Assembly (NCBI GenBank): GCA_964600235.1
Contig: CAZRIV010000001.1
Span: forward strand, 434,001-498,000
DNA: 64,000 nt
From: MWEI01 sp964600235
GTDB lineage: Bacteria > Desulfobacterota > Desulfomonilia > UBA1062
Direction of reading: 5' to 3'
A program made the position numbers and the translations under genes. Below, piece by piece: positions 1 to 8,882 of the stretch (its first letter is position 1; every line of letters begins with the position of its first letter). The notes under the pieces are model-generated. The model worked only from the letters and a program-made list of their open reading frames with translations. It made no database searches and was not told the origin of the DNA.

Positions 1-2434
1 GGACTTCGCCGATGCGGTTCCAGAGCGAGGTCAACGACTTCTCGGACATGCCTGCCAGCGGCGCCACGCCGAGGTTGAACCGGGAGTATCCGTTCTGTCT
101 ACCCCAGAGCATGAGGTGGATGAGCAGGTAGTCCATGGTGCCGGCAGGCGCCTCGGGTTTGTACCGTATGAGGTCCGCCGAGATCTCCTCCAGCTGGCCG
201 GTGGTCCAGATGTTGGCAAACGCGATTATTTCACCGTGCTGCCGGATGACGCCGATGGGAAACCGCGCGACATAGTCTTCCCGGAAGGATCCCAGGGAAA
301 AGCCCTTCTCCCTGGTTTTTTTCTCGCGGAGCCACGCGTCCGACACCCCCTTCAGGTCGGCCATGATCTTCGGCACCTCGACAGGCGGTACGCACTCGAA
401 GGTGAGGCCTTCCCTGGAGAGCTTGTTGAAGGTGTGCCTGAGCTCCTTGCGGGTCCCTCCCTCGAGGCCGAAGGCGTTCAGATCCACCCTCCCCTCTTCG
501 CCGAGCTTTACCAGGGTCATGCCCAGGTCGATATAGACGTGCAGGTTCTCACGGCCCACCTTGTAAAAGACCGGCAGGGCGCCGAAGCGGTCGCACAATT
601 CACAGAACTGCCAGGCCAGTTCCTGCCACTCTGACCTGGGCCCTATGGGGTCGCCCATGACGATCCAGCTCCTGCCGCTGATGGTGTACATGATGAATGC
701 CCTGCCGCTCTCGCTGAACAGGAGCGCCTTGTCTCCCAGCAGTGCCAGGTGTGCATGGCTCTCGTGCGAACCCTGGATTATGGGCAGGGCCTTCTCGATG
801 TCACCCCTGCTGCCGGTAACGGGCCTGGGCGTGAGGGGGTGGAGTATCTTGGCAAAGGCATAGATGAGCACGGCGATCAACGCGCCCACTGCTGCCCTGA
901 GCGATCGCGGCGCGTTCGCCATGAAGGCGAACCGCCACCACAGGTCATTGGAATACTCCTCGTGCTGGTACGAAAAATAGGTGAGCCAGGCGGTGGACAG
1001 CAGTGCCACGCCCATGAGAAAGATCCACCCGTACGTGAACTTCCCGCTGAACAGGGAGCCCTTCCGGTAAAAGCTCGGCCTGGAGGGTACCATGATGAGG
1101 AGCATGACCAGGAGGACCGAGGCCTCTTCATAGACGAGCCCCTTCAACAGAGACAGGGCTATGCCGCAGACGACGAGCGCAACACTCAGGTAGTACGCGG
1201 TAACAAGCCTCCTCTGGAGCCCGCGCGAAAGGATGAGGAGCCCCACCCCGAAGATGCTGGCCAGGAAGTGCGAAACCTCGATGACCGGCAGCGCCACGTA
1301 TGCGCTCAGCATCTCGATGCGGTTGCTGATGGCCGGTGTGGCCCCGGAGAAGAGCATGATCACCCCGCCCAGAAAGGTGATGACCGTGAGGGCGGGCGGC
1401 ACCAGGTAGGGAAGCCAGCGTGTTATGGCCCTGGCGCTCCACTGAAGGATCTGCCTGCGCTGGATGATCTCTTCCATGCCTAAAACGATCGCGGCCACGA
1501 GAAGGGGAAGGATGTAATAGGTGAGGCGGTAGATCACCAGCGAGCCCATGATGGCCGATGCCGGCAGGAGCGGCGAAAGGAAGATGAGGACCACTGCCTC
1601 GAATACGCCCAGGCCGCCAGGGATCTGGCTCACCAGCCCTGCGAACTGGGCCAGGAGATATATGCCTATGAAGGTCGGCAGGGGGATTGCCGGGGGGAGG
1701 AGGACGTAGAGGATGCTGCCTGCCATGGCCCAGTCGATGGTTGCAACGGCCACCTGCGGAAGGAAAAGCCGTGCGGGCGGTATGGCTATTTCCGTCGTAC
1801 CCAGGTTGATGGACCCTCTCTTCGATGCCGCCAGGACCGCGTAGAGAATGACGGGTATGATGAAGATGAAGCCCAGGGGCTGATCGGTGGTAAAGGGCAT
1901 GTGGAGGCCATCAGGTATGACAAGGGGCTGAGAGAGGAATACCGCGGCGCCCAGGATAAGGAAGCCGAGCCAGATGCTCAGCGTGTTGAATATGATCACC
2001 TTGGTGATCTCCAGGGCGGAAAGGCCCCAGGACGAGTACAGCCGGTACCTGATGGAGGCCCCGGCCACCATGGAAAGGCCGATGTTGTTGCTGAAGGCAT
2101 ACCCGATGAACGATGCCGTGGCGATCTTCCTGAAGCCCAGGGGCCTGTTTATGAATTTCAGGGCAAAGAAATCGTAGCACGTCATGATGAGGTAGCTGAA
2201 CATGGTGAGAAAGACAGCGGCCAGGACCTGAGCAGGCGGGATGTCGCCCAGATACCTGAGAATTTCGTCGGGCCGGTATTTTTCGAGCTCCTTGTGCAGG
2301 ACCCACAGCGCCGCAGCGAAGAGTATGAGCCCCAGAGACGCACCAAGGGCCTTGAGGATGCGTCCGGTCAAGGCACGACCCCGTGAGCCCCGATCATGAC
2401 GAGCCGGCTCCTGCCGTGCCCGCCTTGATTTCAA
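1..2434 (-). CDS. MprF-like phosphatidylglycerol aminoacyl-transferase/flippase (3' end outside window)
   Basis: Read on the minus strand, one frame stays open from about 2434 to the window edge, about 811 codons with no stop. The N-terminal half has a dozen or more hydrophobic segments of the lysylphosphatidylglycerol synthase membrane type, including QFAGLVSQIPGGLGVFEAVV. The C-terminal half is a soluble DUF2156 (GNAT-like) domain with RSWIVMGDPIGP, ADLIRYKPEAPAGTMDYLLI and FNLGVAPLAGMS. The family transfers an amino acid from tRNA to phosphatidylglycerol and flips the product across the inner membrane, lowering surface charge and giving resistance to cationic peptides. The start is uncertain: the first in-frame start after a stop is TTG at 2434, and another TTG lies at 2371; neither has a strong ribosome site. 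The amino acid transferred cannot be told from sequence. Confidence 0.88.
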   Translation of the reverse strand, partial: MKSRRARQEPARHDRGSRGRALTGRILKALGASLGLILFAAALWVLHKELEKYRPDEILRYLGDIPPAQVLAAVFLTMFSYLIMTCYDFFALKFINRPLGFRKIATASFIGYAFSNNIGLSMVAGASIRYRLYSSWGLSALEITKVIIFNTLSIWLGFLILGAAVFLSQPLVIPDGLHMPFTTDQPLGFIFIIPVILYAVLAASKRGSINLGTTEIAIPPARLFLPQVAVATIDWAMAGSILYVLLPPAIPLPTFIGIYLLAQFAGLVSQIPGGLGVFEAVVLIFLSPLLPASAIMGSLVIYRLTYYILPLLVAAIVLGMEEIIQRRQILQWSARAITRWLPYLVPPALTVITFLGGVIMLFSGATPAISNRIEMLSAYVALPVIEVSHFLASIFGVGLLILSRGLQRRLVTAYYLSVALVVCGIALSLLKGLVYEEASVLLVMLLIMVPSRPSFYRKGSLFSGKFTYGWIFLMGVALLSTAWLTYFSYQHEEYSNDLWWRFAFMANAPRSLRAAVGALIAVLIYAFAKILHPLTPRPVTGSRGDIEKALPIIQGSHESHAHLALLGDKALLFSESGRAFIMYTISGRSWIVMGDPIGPRSEWQELAWQFCELCDRFGALPVFYKVGRENLHVYIDLGMTLVKLGEEGRVDLNAFGLEGGTRKELRHTFNKLSREGLTFECVPPVEVPKIMADLKGVSDAWLREKKTREKGFSLGSFREDYVARFPIGVIRQHGEIIAFANIWTTGQLEEISADLIRYKPEAPAGTMDYLLIHLMLWGRQNGYSRFNLGVAPLAGMSEKSLTSLWNRIGEV

Positions 2435-2560
2435 TACGGATCAACCTGCTGATATAATTGATCTTCAACGGTCCGACACCCTTATGGAGTTTGCCCAATC
2501 ATAGATATTTTTCCCCGGGTGTCAAGGAGTTATGCCTTGTGAATGCAGGGCCCTTACCGC

Positions 2561-3073
2561 TCAGTCATGCTCGACAAATATCAGTTTGTCCGTTTCGAAA
2601 TTAAGTGCCGCGGCCCTTGCCGTGAGGGTATCGATTATCTCACGGGCCAGCATGGGGCTTCTCGCCAGGATCCACAGATAAGACCTGTCGGGTCCGCATA
2701 CGAGTGCATACTGGTAGTGCTCGTGGTCGAGTTCGAGGATGATATAGGAACCGTAGAAGGGGCCGAAGAAAGAGACCTTCAGGAAACCGGTGTCGGGCCC
2801 TTTCACGAAATAGGCTTTGCCCTCGGCCTCTTTCCAGGCCTTTTCCCGCTCGGAATAACCGCGGTTAACGACCTTCACCCCGCCGTCGCTGCGCAGGCTG
2901 TACTCCGCCGTCACCCTGGTCAGACCGCGTTCGAACGAATGGTCGAGCCTGGCGATCTCGTACCAGGTGCCGAGATACCTCTCCAGCCTGAAATTATCGA
3001 CGGGCTGCACGTTTTCAGGTATGCCCACACAACCGGTCAGCAGGACAAAAAGCATGGTCACCAGTCTTTTCAT
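2561..3073 (-). CDS. blc: Bacterial lipocalin (Blc-like lipoprotein)
   Basis: A 170-residue protein with a lipoprotein signal (MKRLVTMLFVLLTGC, Cys about residue 15). The lipocalin signature follows as YLGTWYEIARLDHSFERGL, and the later NRGYSEREKAWKEAEGKAYF and YALVCGPDRSYLWILAR match the Blc/apolipoprotein D group. The family are outer-membrane-anchored barrels that bind fatty acids or lysophospholipids during envelope stress. The frame extends 23 codons upstream, but the start at 3073 has a GGGAGGTGG ribosome site and begins the signal peptide. It is a single gene; the MprF-like lipid enzyme next door has a compatible membrane-lipid theme, though co-transcription is not shown. Confidence 0.9.
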   Translation of the reverse strand: MKRLVTMLFVLLTGCVGIPENVQPVDNFRLERYLGTWYEIARLDHSFERGLTRVTAEYSLRSDGGVKVVNRGYSEREKAWKEAEGKAYFVKGPDTGFLKVSFFGPFYGSYIILELDHEHYQYALVCGPDRSYLWILARSPMLAREIIDTLTARAAALNFETDKLIFVEHD

Positions 3074-3261
3074 GTCCGATTCCACCTCCCGGTCGCAATG
3101 GATATGCACTGCCTTTATCAGGGGCAGGGTTCTTAAAACCATGCCGCAGCCGAGTCGTTTGTCTGCACGGGAGAACCAACTTTTCCCGGTGCGCCCCTTG
3201 CTTTTACCTTTACACGATACCTGTCGCTGCGGGCAATTAAAACCATCTCCTTGGCGGGTTC

Positions 3262-3295
3262 GGTTACGGTAACCTGATTTTATGGTAAATTTACC
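3262..3295. promoter_or_regulatory. Two palindromes upstream of the porin-like gene
   Basis: In the 309-bp gap between lipocalin and the outer-membrane gene lie GGTTACGGTAACC (3262-3274) and GGTAAATTTACC (3284-3295). They share GGTAA/TTACC half-sites and sit about 90-120 bp before the start at 3383. This looks like a paired operator, but the regulator is unknown. Nothing else is recognisable in the gap. Confidence 0.35.
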
Positions 3296-3382
3296 TTTTA
3301 ATTCTGTTAATTATGAAGTATGTTTCTTCGCACAGAAACACGGCTTTGATCCGTTTTCAATTTACTACAGAGGAGATGATTC

Positions 3383-4306
3383 ATGCGTAACCCTTCAACA
3401 CGAAAAAGGATGTTGCTCTTGGCACTATGTTTACTCGGTTTTTTTGCGGGCACGGCATTGTTCGACGGATCTGCGCTTGCAACCGAGGGAGGCGGCGGGG
3501 CCTACCCGAACGGGGCGGAAGATTTCATGACCGGCGCCTTGCCTCCCCCCGGAACCTATTTCCTGGATTACGTGGATTACTACAGCGCCTCGTCACTGAA
3601 AGGCCATGGCGGCGATGACCTGGTACCGAAGTTCGACCTGGATGTTGCGGTCAATGTATTTCGTCTCGTGCATGTCACCAAACACGAAATACTCGGGGCC
3701 AACTGGGCGGTGCATGCCTTTCTGCCGCTTGCGCATATGGACGTGGATGCCACCATGGGTAAGGACGACAGGTCGGGTATGGGCGACATCATTGTAGACC
3801 CTTTTATCCTCGGCTGGCATTCCAAGAACCTCCACGTCACTACAGGCCTGGATATTTACATACCGCTCGGGGGCTACGATGAAGACCGCCTGGCCAATAT
3901 CGGCCGCAATTACTGGACCTTTGAGCCGGTAGCTGCCGTTACCTATCTGGGGGACAACGGCGTCGAGCTGTCAGGAAAGTTCATGTATGATTTCAACCTG
4001 GAAAATTCCGACACAAAATACCGTTCAGGCCAGGAATTCCACCTTGACTACACGGCAGGTTATCATGTTGACAAGAGCCTTGCCGTGGGAGTCGGCGGGT
4101 ATTACTACTACCAGACCACCGACGACGAGCTGGACGGGGATAAAGTCGGATCGGACGGCTTCAAGGGCCGCGTCATGGCTGCAGGCCCCCAGGCATCTTA
4201 CAACTACAAGAACATGGCCTTTACCCTGAAGTGGCAGAATGAATTCGAGGCCAAGAACCGGCCCGAGGGAAATAACTTCTGGGGCAAGTTCATGTATGCC
4301 TTTTAA
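3383..4306 (+). CDS. Outer-membrane protein, SphA/phenol MetA-pathway family
   Basis: A 307-residue protein with a signal peptide (about residues 1-34, ending GSALA) and a beta-barrel pattern of alternating aromatic and polar strands, ending in a C-terminal phenylalanine (GKFMYAF). The opening GGGGAYPNGAEDFMTGALPP, then TYFLDYVDYYSA and SGMGDIIVDPFILGWH, are typical of the family first named from a phenol-degradation operon and thought to help hydrophobic compounds cross the outer membrane. The start has a good ribosome site (GAGGAG). No degradation genes are nearby, so the substrate is unknown. A hairpin follows the stop. Confidence 0.8.
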   Translation: MRNPSTRKRMLLLALCLLGFFAGTALFDGSALATEGGGGAYPNGAEDFMTGALPPPGTYFLDYVDYYSASSLKGHGGDDLVPKFDLDVAVNVFRLVHVTKHEILGANWAVHAFLPLAHMDVDATMGKDDRSGMGDIIVDPFILGWHSKNLHVTTGLDIYIPLGGYDEDRLANIGRNYWTFEPVAAVTYLGDNGVELSGKFMYDFNLENSDTKYRSGQEFHLDYTAGYHVDKSLAVGVGGYYYYQTTDDELDGDKVGSDGFKGRVMAAGPQASYNYKNMAFTLKWQNEFEAKNRPEGNNFWGKFMYAF

Positions 4307-4362
4307 GCGCAAAGGTCTTCATCCCTTCAGCGCATACTCGACAGCGTGAACTGCGGGCAAAG

Positions 4363-4397
4363 AGGCCACCGGCGGGCTGAAAGCCGACCGGTGGCCT
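4363..4397 (+). repeat. Hairpin repeat, copy 1 of 2
   Basis: AGGCCACCGG and CCGGTGGCCT form a perfect 10-bp stem, with CGGGCTGAAAGCCGA between. The sequence from CACCGG through CTGAAAGCCGACCGGTGG recurs at 5818-5844. It lies just after the outer-membrane gene and may act as its terminator, although no T-run follows. Confidence 0.6.
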
Positions 4398-4557
4398 TGC
4401 ATATTATTTCACATTACCGTGTGTTAAATGTATCAGAGTTCATGGTCTCAAAGCATATTTTTTAGGCTCTCAGAGTTAGAGATTACTTCCTCAACTTTTG
4501 GAAACACAGAGGAGCCCAAGGATCTGCCATCGGTTTGCGTGACTTGTCAGACAATTA

Positions 4558-5094
4558 TTATCGAAACAATTTCGGGATCAGCATGGGTGTTTTTCTTTTA
4601 TATTCTTGGTAAGCCTCGCCAAGGCGTTTTTCAAGTTCGGGTTCTTCGATATATTTGAACTCGAGGATGCTGCAGACCACGAAGACCGGTGCAAAAACAA
4701 ACAAAAGTGATGGGGATCTGACAAGAAGACCAACCCCGAAGAGCATGAGAAATACGCCTGAGAGCATCGGGTTCCTCGCGTAGGCGTAGGGACCGGTACT
4801 GACGAGTTTCGGGGGCGGGCTCACAGGCACGGGGGTCCCCTTCGCCCTTATGAATTGCAGGACCGACCATATCCACAGGAAGGCACCCATGGCAAGCAGC
4901 GGTGAGGAAAGAATATAGTTCCAGGGAGATGGGACAGGTCCGGAAAGGTTGAAGGCGTCATCGGCCTTCAGCGCGCCATATATGGCCAGCGAAACGAGGA
5001 AAAGGAAAAACGCGGCGAATATGGGCGTAAAGATCAGGCGGACATGCCGCGCCCCTGTTGCGACCCGATAAATGAAATCCACGATCATCTTCAT
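4558..5094 (-). CDS. Isoprenylcysteine methyltransferase-like (ICMT/PEMT) membrane protein
   Basis: 178 residues with about four or five hydrophobic segments. The C-terminal half carries the ICMT/PEMT pattern: STGPYAYARNPMLSGVFLML, then EEPELEKRLGEAYQEYKRKT. These enzymes methylate lipid or prenyl-like substrates with S-adenosylmethionine at the membrane; bacterial members are mostly uncharacterised. The frame extends to a TTG at 5130; I chose the ATG at 5094 just before the first hydrophobic segment, with only a weak AGG upstream. It is a single gene. Confidence 0.78.
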   Translation of the reverse strand: MKMIVDFIYRVATGARHVRLIFTPIFAAFFLFLVSLAIYGALKADDAFNLSGPVPSPWNYILSSPLLAMGAFLWIWSVLQFIRAKGTPVPVSPPPKLVSTGPYAYARNPMLSGVFLMLFGVGLLVRSPSLLFVFAPVFVVCSILEFKYIEEPELEKRLGEAYQEYKRKTPMLIPKLFR

Positions 5095-5178
5095 GTCCTG
5101 GTGCTCAACGTAAAGTCCATCTGCGCGCAACGCGTCGGCTGGACCCTTTTGATGGCCTTATTTCCTGGGGATTTGTGA

Positions 5179-5490
5179 TTACAACCCAAGAGCAAAACTG
5201 ACAGCCTTTTTCAACTCTTTCGATTTCTCTGTGGAAAGCTTTGTGATTATAAGGCCAATTTTACTCTTTGAAACTGTCTGAATGTGGTCACAATTGATAG
5301 CACAATCTATAGGCATCCCATCGCTTCTGGATAGATAAACTTCACTGGGTATATCCCTTATGGTAGATGTAATAGGAGCAATAGTTACTTCGCTCAGATA
5401 TTCAATGATAGAGTTTCTTGTTAATATGACCACAGGACGCTTTTTATCCGGCGGCTTGAATTTATACCAACGGATTTCACCTTGGGTCAT
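5179..5490 (-). CDS. MazF/PemK-family toxin
   Basis: 103 residues of the MazF/PemK fold: MTQGEIRWYKFKPPDKKRPV at the start, VVILTRNS, VTIAPITSTIRDIPSEVYLS, and CAINCDHIQTVSKSKIG. The family are sequence-specific mRNA endoribonucleases held inactive by a partner antitoxin. The chosen ATG overlaps the antitoxin stop by ATGA, the usual arrangement; an in-frame start four codons earlier (5502) is less likely. The region is AT-rich compared with its neighbours, which fits horizontal acquisition. Confidence 0.88.
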   Translation of the reverse strand: MTQGEIRWYKFKPPDKKRPVVILTRNSIIEYLSEVTIAPITSTIRDIPSEVYLSRSDGMPIDCAINCDHIQTVSKSKIGLIITKLSTEKSKELKKAVSFALGL

Positions 5491-5720
5491 GAGTCTCCCC
5501 ACTTTTGCTCATTTTCCCATATGCTGAATTCTTCTTTGCTGACAGGCTGGTTTTCATAACCTTTACGATGTTTTTGTTCCAACTGAGACAGCTTATACTT
5601 ATTTATCGCTTCTCTTAATGCTGTCCGGGTAAATGCTGACCTTGATGTATGCATTTGCTTGACGATCTTATCCACTGCCTGGACGAGATCATCTTCAAGA
5701 GTCATTTGTATAGTTCGCAT
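5487..5720 (-). CDS. Ribbon-helix-helix antitoxin of the MazF pair
   Basis: 77 residues. The N-terminus (MRTIQMTLEDDLVQAVDKIV, then SRSAFTRTALREAINKY) is a ribbon-helix-helix DNA-binding domain. The charged tail (KHRKGYENQPVSKEEFSIWE) would bind the toxin. It precedes the toxin and overlaps it by 4 bp, so the pair is almost certainly translationally coupled and self-repressed. A longer frame begins at 5777, but the ATG at 5720 starts the conserved domain. Confidence 0.85.
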   Translation of the reverse strand: MRTIQMTLEDDLVQAVDKIVKQMHTSRSAFTRTALREAINKYKLSQLEQKHRKGYENQPVSKEEFSIWENEQKWGDS

Positions 5721-5817
5721 GGATGTGTACCTCTGATGTGTTGATTTATAGCTATAATAGTCCACATTGTATACCATGTCAAAAAGTTCGTTGATAAGAG
5801 TAAGCCAATGTAAGGGT

Positions 5818-5844
5818 CACCGGCGGCTGAAAGCCGACCGGTGG
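5818..5844 (-). repeat. Hairpin repeat, copy 2 of 2
   Basis: CACCGG/CCGGTG stem with the same CTGAAAGCCGA interior as the copy at 4363-4397. It lies between the antitoxin and the next minus-strand gene, just after that gene's stop. The two copies therefore bracket the methyltransferase and toxin-antitoxin genes. Confidence 0.6.
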
Positions 5845-5861
5845 ATTTCCTCGTTATGGGT

Positions 5862-6416
5862 TTATGTTGGATCTTTTAATGCGCTTAATAATGGCTCAAA
5901 TCCACCTACAGGGGATGATCTAAGGTATATCTCTTTTTTATCATCGCTTATATGTACTGATTGAGATTGAAAGAACTCCCTTTTGTAATCTGAAATTGCT
6001 ACCATACCCCCCAGGAGTTTCGAATCTCTGAGGGATATCTTCAGCGCAGTGCTTATTCCCCCGAGATCAACAGGTCCATATGGAATGAACATCCTATATC
6101 TGATAGGCGACTCACACAATCTCACAAGAGAGATCTCTGATCGTGGGATCTCGATGGAAAATCTTTCACATAATATCGTTAAGGTTGATTCCGTTAGCAG
6201 GACATATTTCCTGTCTCGTCTTAAAACAAACAAAAGAGAGATAATCAAAAAGTAGAAAGACGCGGCAAAGAAAAAGTATGAAAGGAAGAAAAGTTGATAT
6301 GCATCAACAGTCTTGAACGAATAGTGACTGAAAAGGCCACCTGCCATAAATGCAACAGCATACGATACTGGTTTGAATGCAGCTTTTCGATAGCTTAATA
6401 TGAACTCTCTCTTCAC
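5862..6416 (-). CDS. Hypothetical membrane protein with two N-terminal segments
   Basis: 184 residues: two hydrophobic segments (about 16-34 and 40-65, the second FFLSYFFFAASFYFLIISLL), then a soluble beta-rich part (YVLLTESTLTILCERFSIEI, RSEISLVRLCESPIRYRMF). This layout resembles bacterial PH-like membrane proteins, but I do not recognise a family. Codon use is AT-rich like the toxin-antitoxin pair beside it, suggesting a common foreign origin. The upstream 240 bp (6417-6655) is AT-rich with nothing recognised. Confidence 0.6.
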   Translation of the reverse strand: MKREFILSYRKAAFKPVSYAVAFMAGGLFSHYSFKTVDAYQLFFLSYFFFAASFYFLIISLLFVLRRDRKYVLLTESTLTILCERFSIEIPRSEISLVRLCESPIRYRMFIPYGPVDLGGISTALKISLRDSKLLGGMVAISDYKREFFQSQSVHISDDKKEIYLRSSPVGGFEPLLSALKDPT

Positions 6417-6655
6417 CTCAATGACTCATAACCTTTTATTAACAAGTCGATATGCCTTGATAACAAGATATTGGACATGTTTTCGGGCAAGTTAACCTAT
6501 ATCCATTATCAATATTACAATATTTCAATTATAATGGGATAACATAAACAGCTTCTTATTTCTACACTATAAATCGCTTGCAATCCCCTCGGGATCATTA
6601 AAGTTTGCGCATACTGTCGATCAGAGAAACCGACTTTTGAGCACACCCCACCTCT

Positions 6656-6955
6656 TTATCTCCCCAGAAACAACTCCGGCACGCGGCAAGGCTTCACCTC
6701 GATCTCCCGCCACACATCGCCCGTCACATAGGGCTCTTCCGCCAGGTACCGGTCGAACTCCTCCTGGGTCTCGAAATTCATGATCAGCACCGAGCCCCTC
6801 ATGGTCCCGTCCCCGTCGATGAGTGCGGTGCCGTACAGAGCCCTGCCCTCGGCCTTCAGGCGCGTGATGGAGGCGAGGTGCCGTTCGCGCGCGGCGAGCC
6901 TCCTTTCCAGTGCCTGTTCGTCAGAGCCGTCTTGCGCGATGATGAGAAAGTGCAT
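6656..6955 (-). CDS. YciI-like protein
   Basis: 99 residues of the YciI fold: MHFLIIAQDGSDEQALERRL, then GTALIDGDGTMRGSVLIMNF and EEFDRYLAEEPYVTGDVWRE. Family members are small dimeric ferredoxin-like proteins with a conserved His/Asp pair, of mostly unknown function. The start at 6955 has a clear GGAGGA site; the frame opens 11 codons earlier without one. It is divergent from hcp. Confidence 0.85.
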   Translation of the reverse strand: MHFLIIAQDGSDEQALERRLAARERHLASITRLKAEGRALYGTALIDGDGTMRGSVLIMNFETQEEFDRYLAEEPYVTGDVWREIEVKPCRVPELFLGR

Positions 6956-7032
6956 GGCTGTCCTCCGGATTTTTTTCAAGGATATCATCGGCCTTGGTGA
7001 ATGAAAAGAAAGTTCATAAAAAATCAGTCCTC

Positions 7033-7046
7033 TTGACTCAGGTCAA
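7033..7046. promoter_or_regulatory. FNR/CRP-like palindrome upstream of hcp
   Basis: TTGACTCAGGTCAA is a perfect TTGAC-N4-GTCAA palindrome centred about 77 bp before the hcp start. It differs from the FNR box (TTGAT-N4-ATCAA) only by the C/G pair. Members of this family (FNR, DNR, HcpR) control hcp in many anaerobes in response to nitric oxide or nitrite, so an HcpR/DNR-like site is the likely reading. Confidence 0.65.
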
Positions 7047-7116
7047 GTACGGCTTATTTATGAGATGTTATCTTCCTTGTCATCCTACAAAAAAAATCCA
7101 GCGAGGAGGAACATTC

Positions 7117-8751
7117 ATGTTCTGTTATCAGTGCCAGGAAACGGCAAAAAATCAAGGCTGCACGGTAAGGGGCGTCTGCGGGAAGACCGAAGACACGGCA
7201 AATCTCATGGATCTGCTCATCCATGTCTGTAAAGGCGTTTCACTCTACGCAGAAAAGGCCGTTGCCAGAGGCGACTTTGATCCGTCCCACGGCAGGTTCC
7301 TTCTGGATGCCCTGTTTGTGACGCTCACCAACACCAATTTCGACAACGCGCGCATCTCGGGACTGATCCGCCAGGGCCTCAAGATCCGCGACGAGCTCAG
7401 GAGGAAGGCGGGAGATGACACCGCAGGCATCACCCATGACAGTGCCGTGTTCAATGTCGCCACCGATGCCGAGTTTGCAGCCAAGGCAAAAGAGGTGGGC
7501 GTGCAGGCGACCGCCAACGAAGACATCCGCTCGCTCAGGGAGCTTATCATCTACGGGCTCAAAGGCATAGCCGCCTATGCTCACCATGCCCTGGTGCTCG
7601 GCTTCGAGGACAAGGACATCTACGCATTCATCGTGGAGGCCCTGGCCGCCACCACAAAGGACAAGACCGCCGACGAGCTGGTGAACCTGGTCATGATGTC
7701 AGGCAAAACCGCGGTCACGACCATGGCGCTGCTGGACAAGGCCAACACCGCCACCTACGGCAACCCCGAGATCACCAGGGTGAACATCGGCGTGAAAACG
7801 AACCCGGGCATCCTCATCTCGGGACACGACCTCAAGGACCTCGAGGAGCTCCTGGAGCAGACCAAGGGCACGGGCGTGGACGTGTACACCCATGGCGAGA
7901 TGCTGCCCGCCAACTATTACCCGTTCTTCAAGAAATACGGCAACCTCGTGGGCAACTACGGCGGGTCCTGGTGGCACCAGAACAAGGAGTTCGAATCCTT
8001 CAACGGCCCCATCCTCATGACCACCAACTGCATCATCCCCGTGAAGGATTCCTACCTGAACCGCATCTTCACCACCGGGACCACCGGGTACCCGGGCGTG
8101 AAGCACATACCTGACCGCGCAGACGGCAAGGCCAAGGACTTCTCGGAGATCATCGCTCTGGCCAAGTCCAGCCCGGCCCCGACACAGCTCGAAACCGGCG
8201 AGATCGTGGGCGGCTTTGCGCACAACCAGGTCCTGGCACTGGCCGACAAGGTGGTGGACGCCGTCAAGTCCGGCGCTATCAAGCGCTTCGTGGTCATGGC
8301 CGGTTGCGACGGCCGCCATAAGGACCGCGACTACTTCACCCAGGTGGCCCAAGAGCTCCCCCATGACGCGGTCATCCTCACCGCGGGCTGCGCCAAGTAC
8401 CGCTACAACAAGCTCGCGCTCGGCGACATCGGCGGCATACCCCGCGTGCTCGACGCGGGCCAGTGCAACGACTGCTATTCGCTCGCCGTCATCGCGCTCA
8501 AGCTCAAGGAGGTCTTCGGGCTCGACGACATCAACAAGCTGCCCATCTCCTTCGACATCGCCTGGTACGAGCAGAAGGCCGTGGCCGTTCTCCTGGCGCT
8601 GCTCTCCCTGGGGGTCAAGGGCATCAGGCTCGGCCCCACCCTGCCCGGCTTCCTCTCTCCGGGCGTGGCCAAGGTGCTGGTGGACACCTTCAATCTCAAG
8701 CCCATATCAACACCCGAACAGGACGTGCCCGCAATCATGGCAGGCATTTAG
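7117..8751 (+). CDS. hcp: Hybrid-cluster protein (Hcp)
   Basis: 544 residues, full length for the family. The N-terminal cysteines are spaced C-x2-C-x8-C-x5-C (MFCYQCQETAKNQGCTVRGVC), the pattern of strict anaerobes, and bind the first iron-sulfur cluster. Hybrid-cluster ligands are visible as ISGHDLKDLEE, VVMAGCDGRHKDRD, TAGCAKYRYNK, AGQCNDCYS and WYEQKAVAV. Hcp is a cytoplasmic nitric oxide or hydroxylamine reductase used against nitrosative stress. The frame is open from 6994, but the ATG at 7117 has a strong GAGGAGG site and starts the known N-terminus. No ferredoxin-like hcr/frdX partner is adjacent. Confidence 0.97.
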   Translation: MFCYQCQETAKNQGCTVRGVCGKTEDTANLMDLLIHVCKGVSLYAEKAVARGDFDPSHGRFLLDALFVTLTNTNFDNARISGLIRQGLKIRDELRRKAGDDTAGITHDSAVFNVATDAEFAAKAKEVGVQATANEDIRSLRELIIYGLKGIAAYAHHALVLGFEDKDIYAFIVEALAATTKDKTADELVNLVMMSGKTAVTTMALLDKANTATYGNPEITRVNIGVKTNPGILISGHDLKDLEELLEQTKGTGVDVYTHGEMLPANYYPFFKKYGNLVGNYGGSWWHQNKEFESFNGPILMTTNCIIPVKDSYLNRIFTTGTTGYPGVKHIPDRADGKAKDFSEIIALAKSSPAPTQLETGEIVGGFAHNQVLALADKVVDAVKSGAIKRFVVMAGCDGRHKDRDYFTQVAQELPHDAVILTAGCAKYRYNKLALGDIGGIPRVLDAGQCNDCYSLAVIALKLKEVFGLDDINKLPISFDIAWYEQKAVAVLLALLSLGVKGIRLGPTLPGFLSPGVAKVLVDTFNLKPISTPEQDVPAIMAGI

Positions 8752-8882
8752 GCTCTCAGCGGGGCGTGCCCGTCCGGGGCCGCCCCACCCCCTTTCAATA
8801 GATCATTTTCAAGTCGGATTCGCTTGACCTTATGCTCATCATTTATTAATGACATGGCCATGATCATCCAAGGAGGATTCGT

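Noticed and set aside
116..2386. Long plus-strand frames opposite the MprF-like gene (for example 749-1483)
   Set aside because: The minus strand has a continuous frame with clear MprF and DUF2156 motifs; the plus-strand frames have no recognisable protein features.
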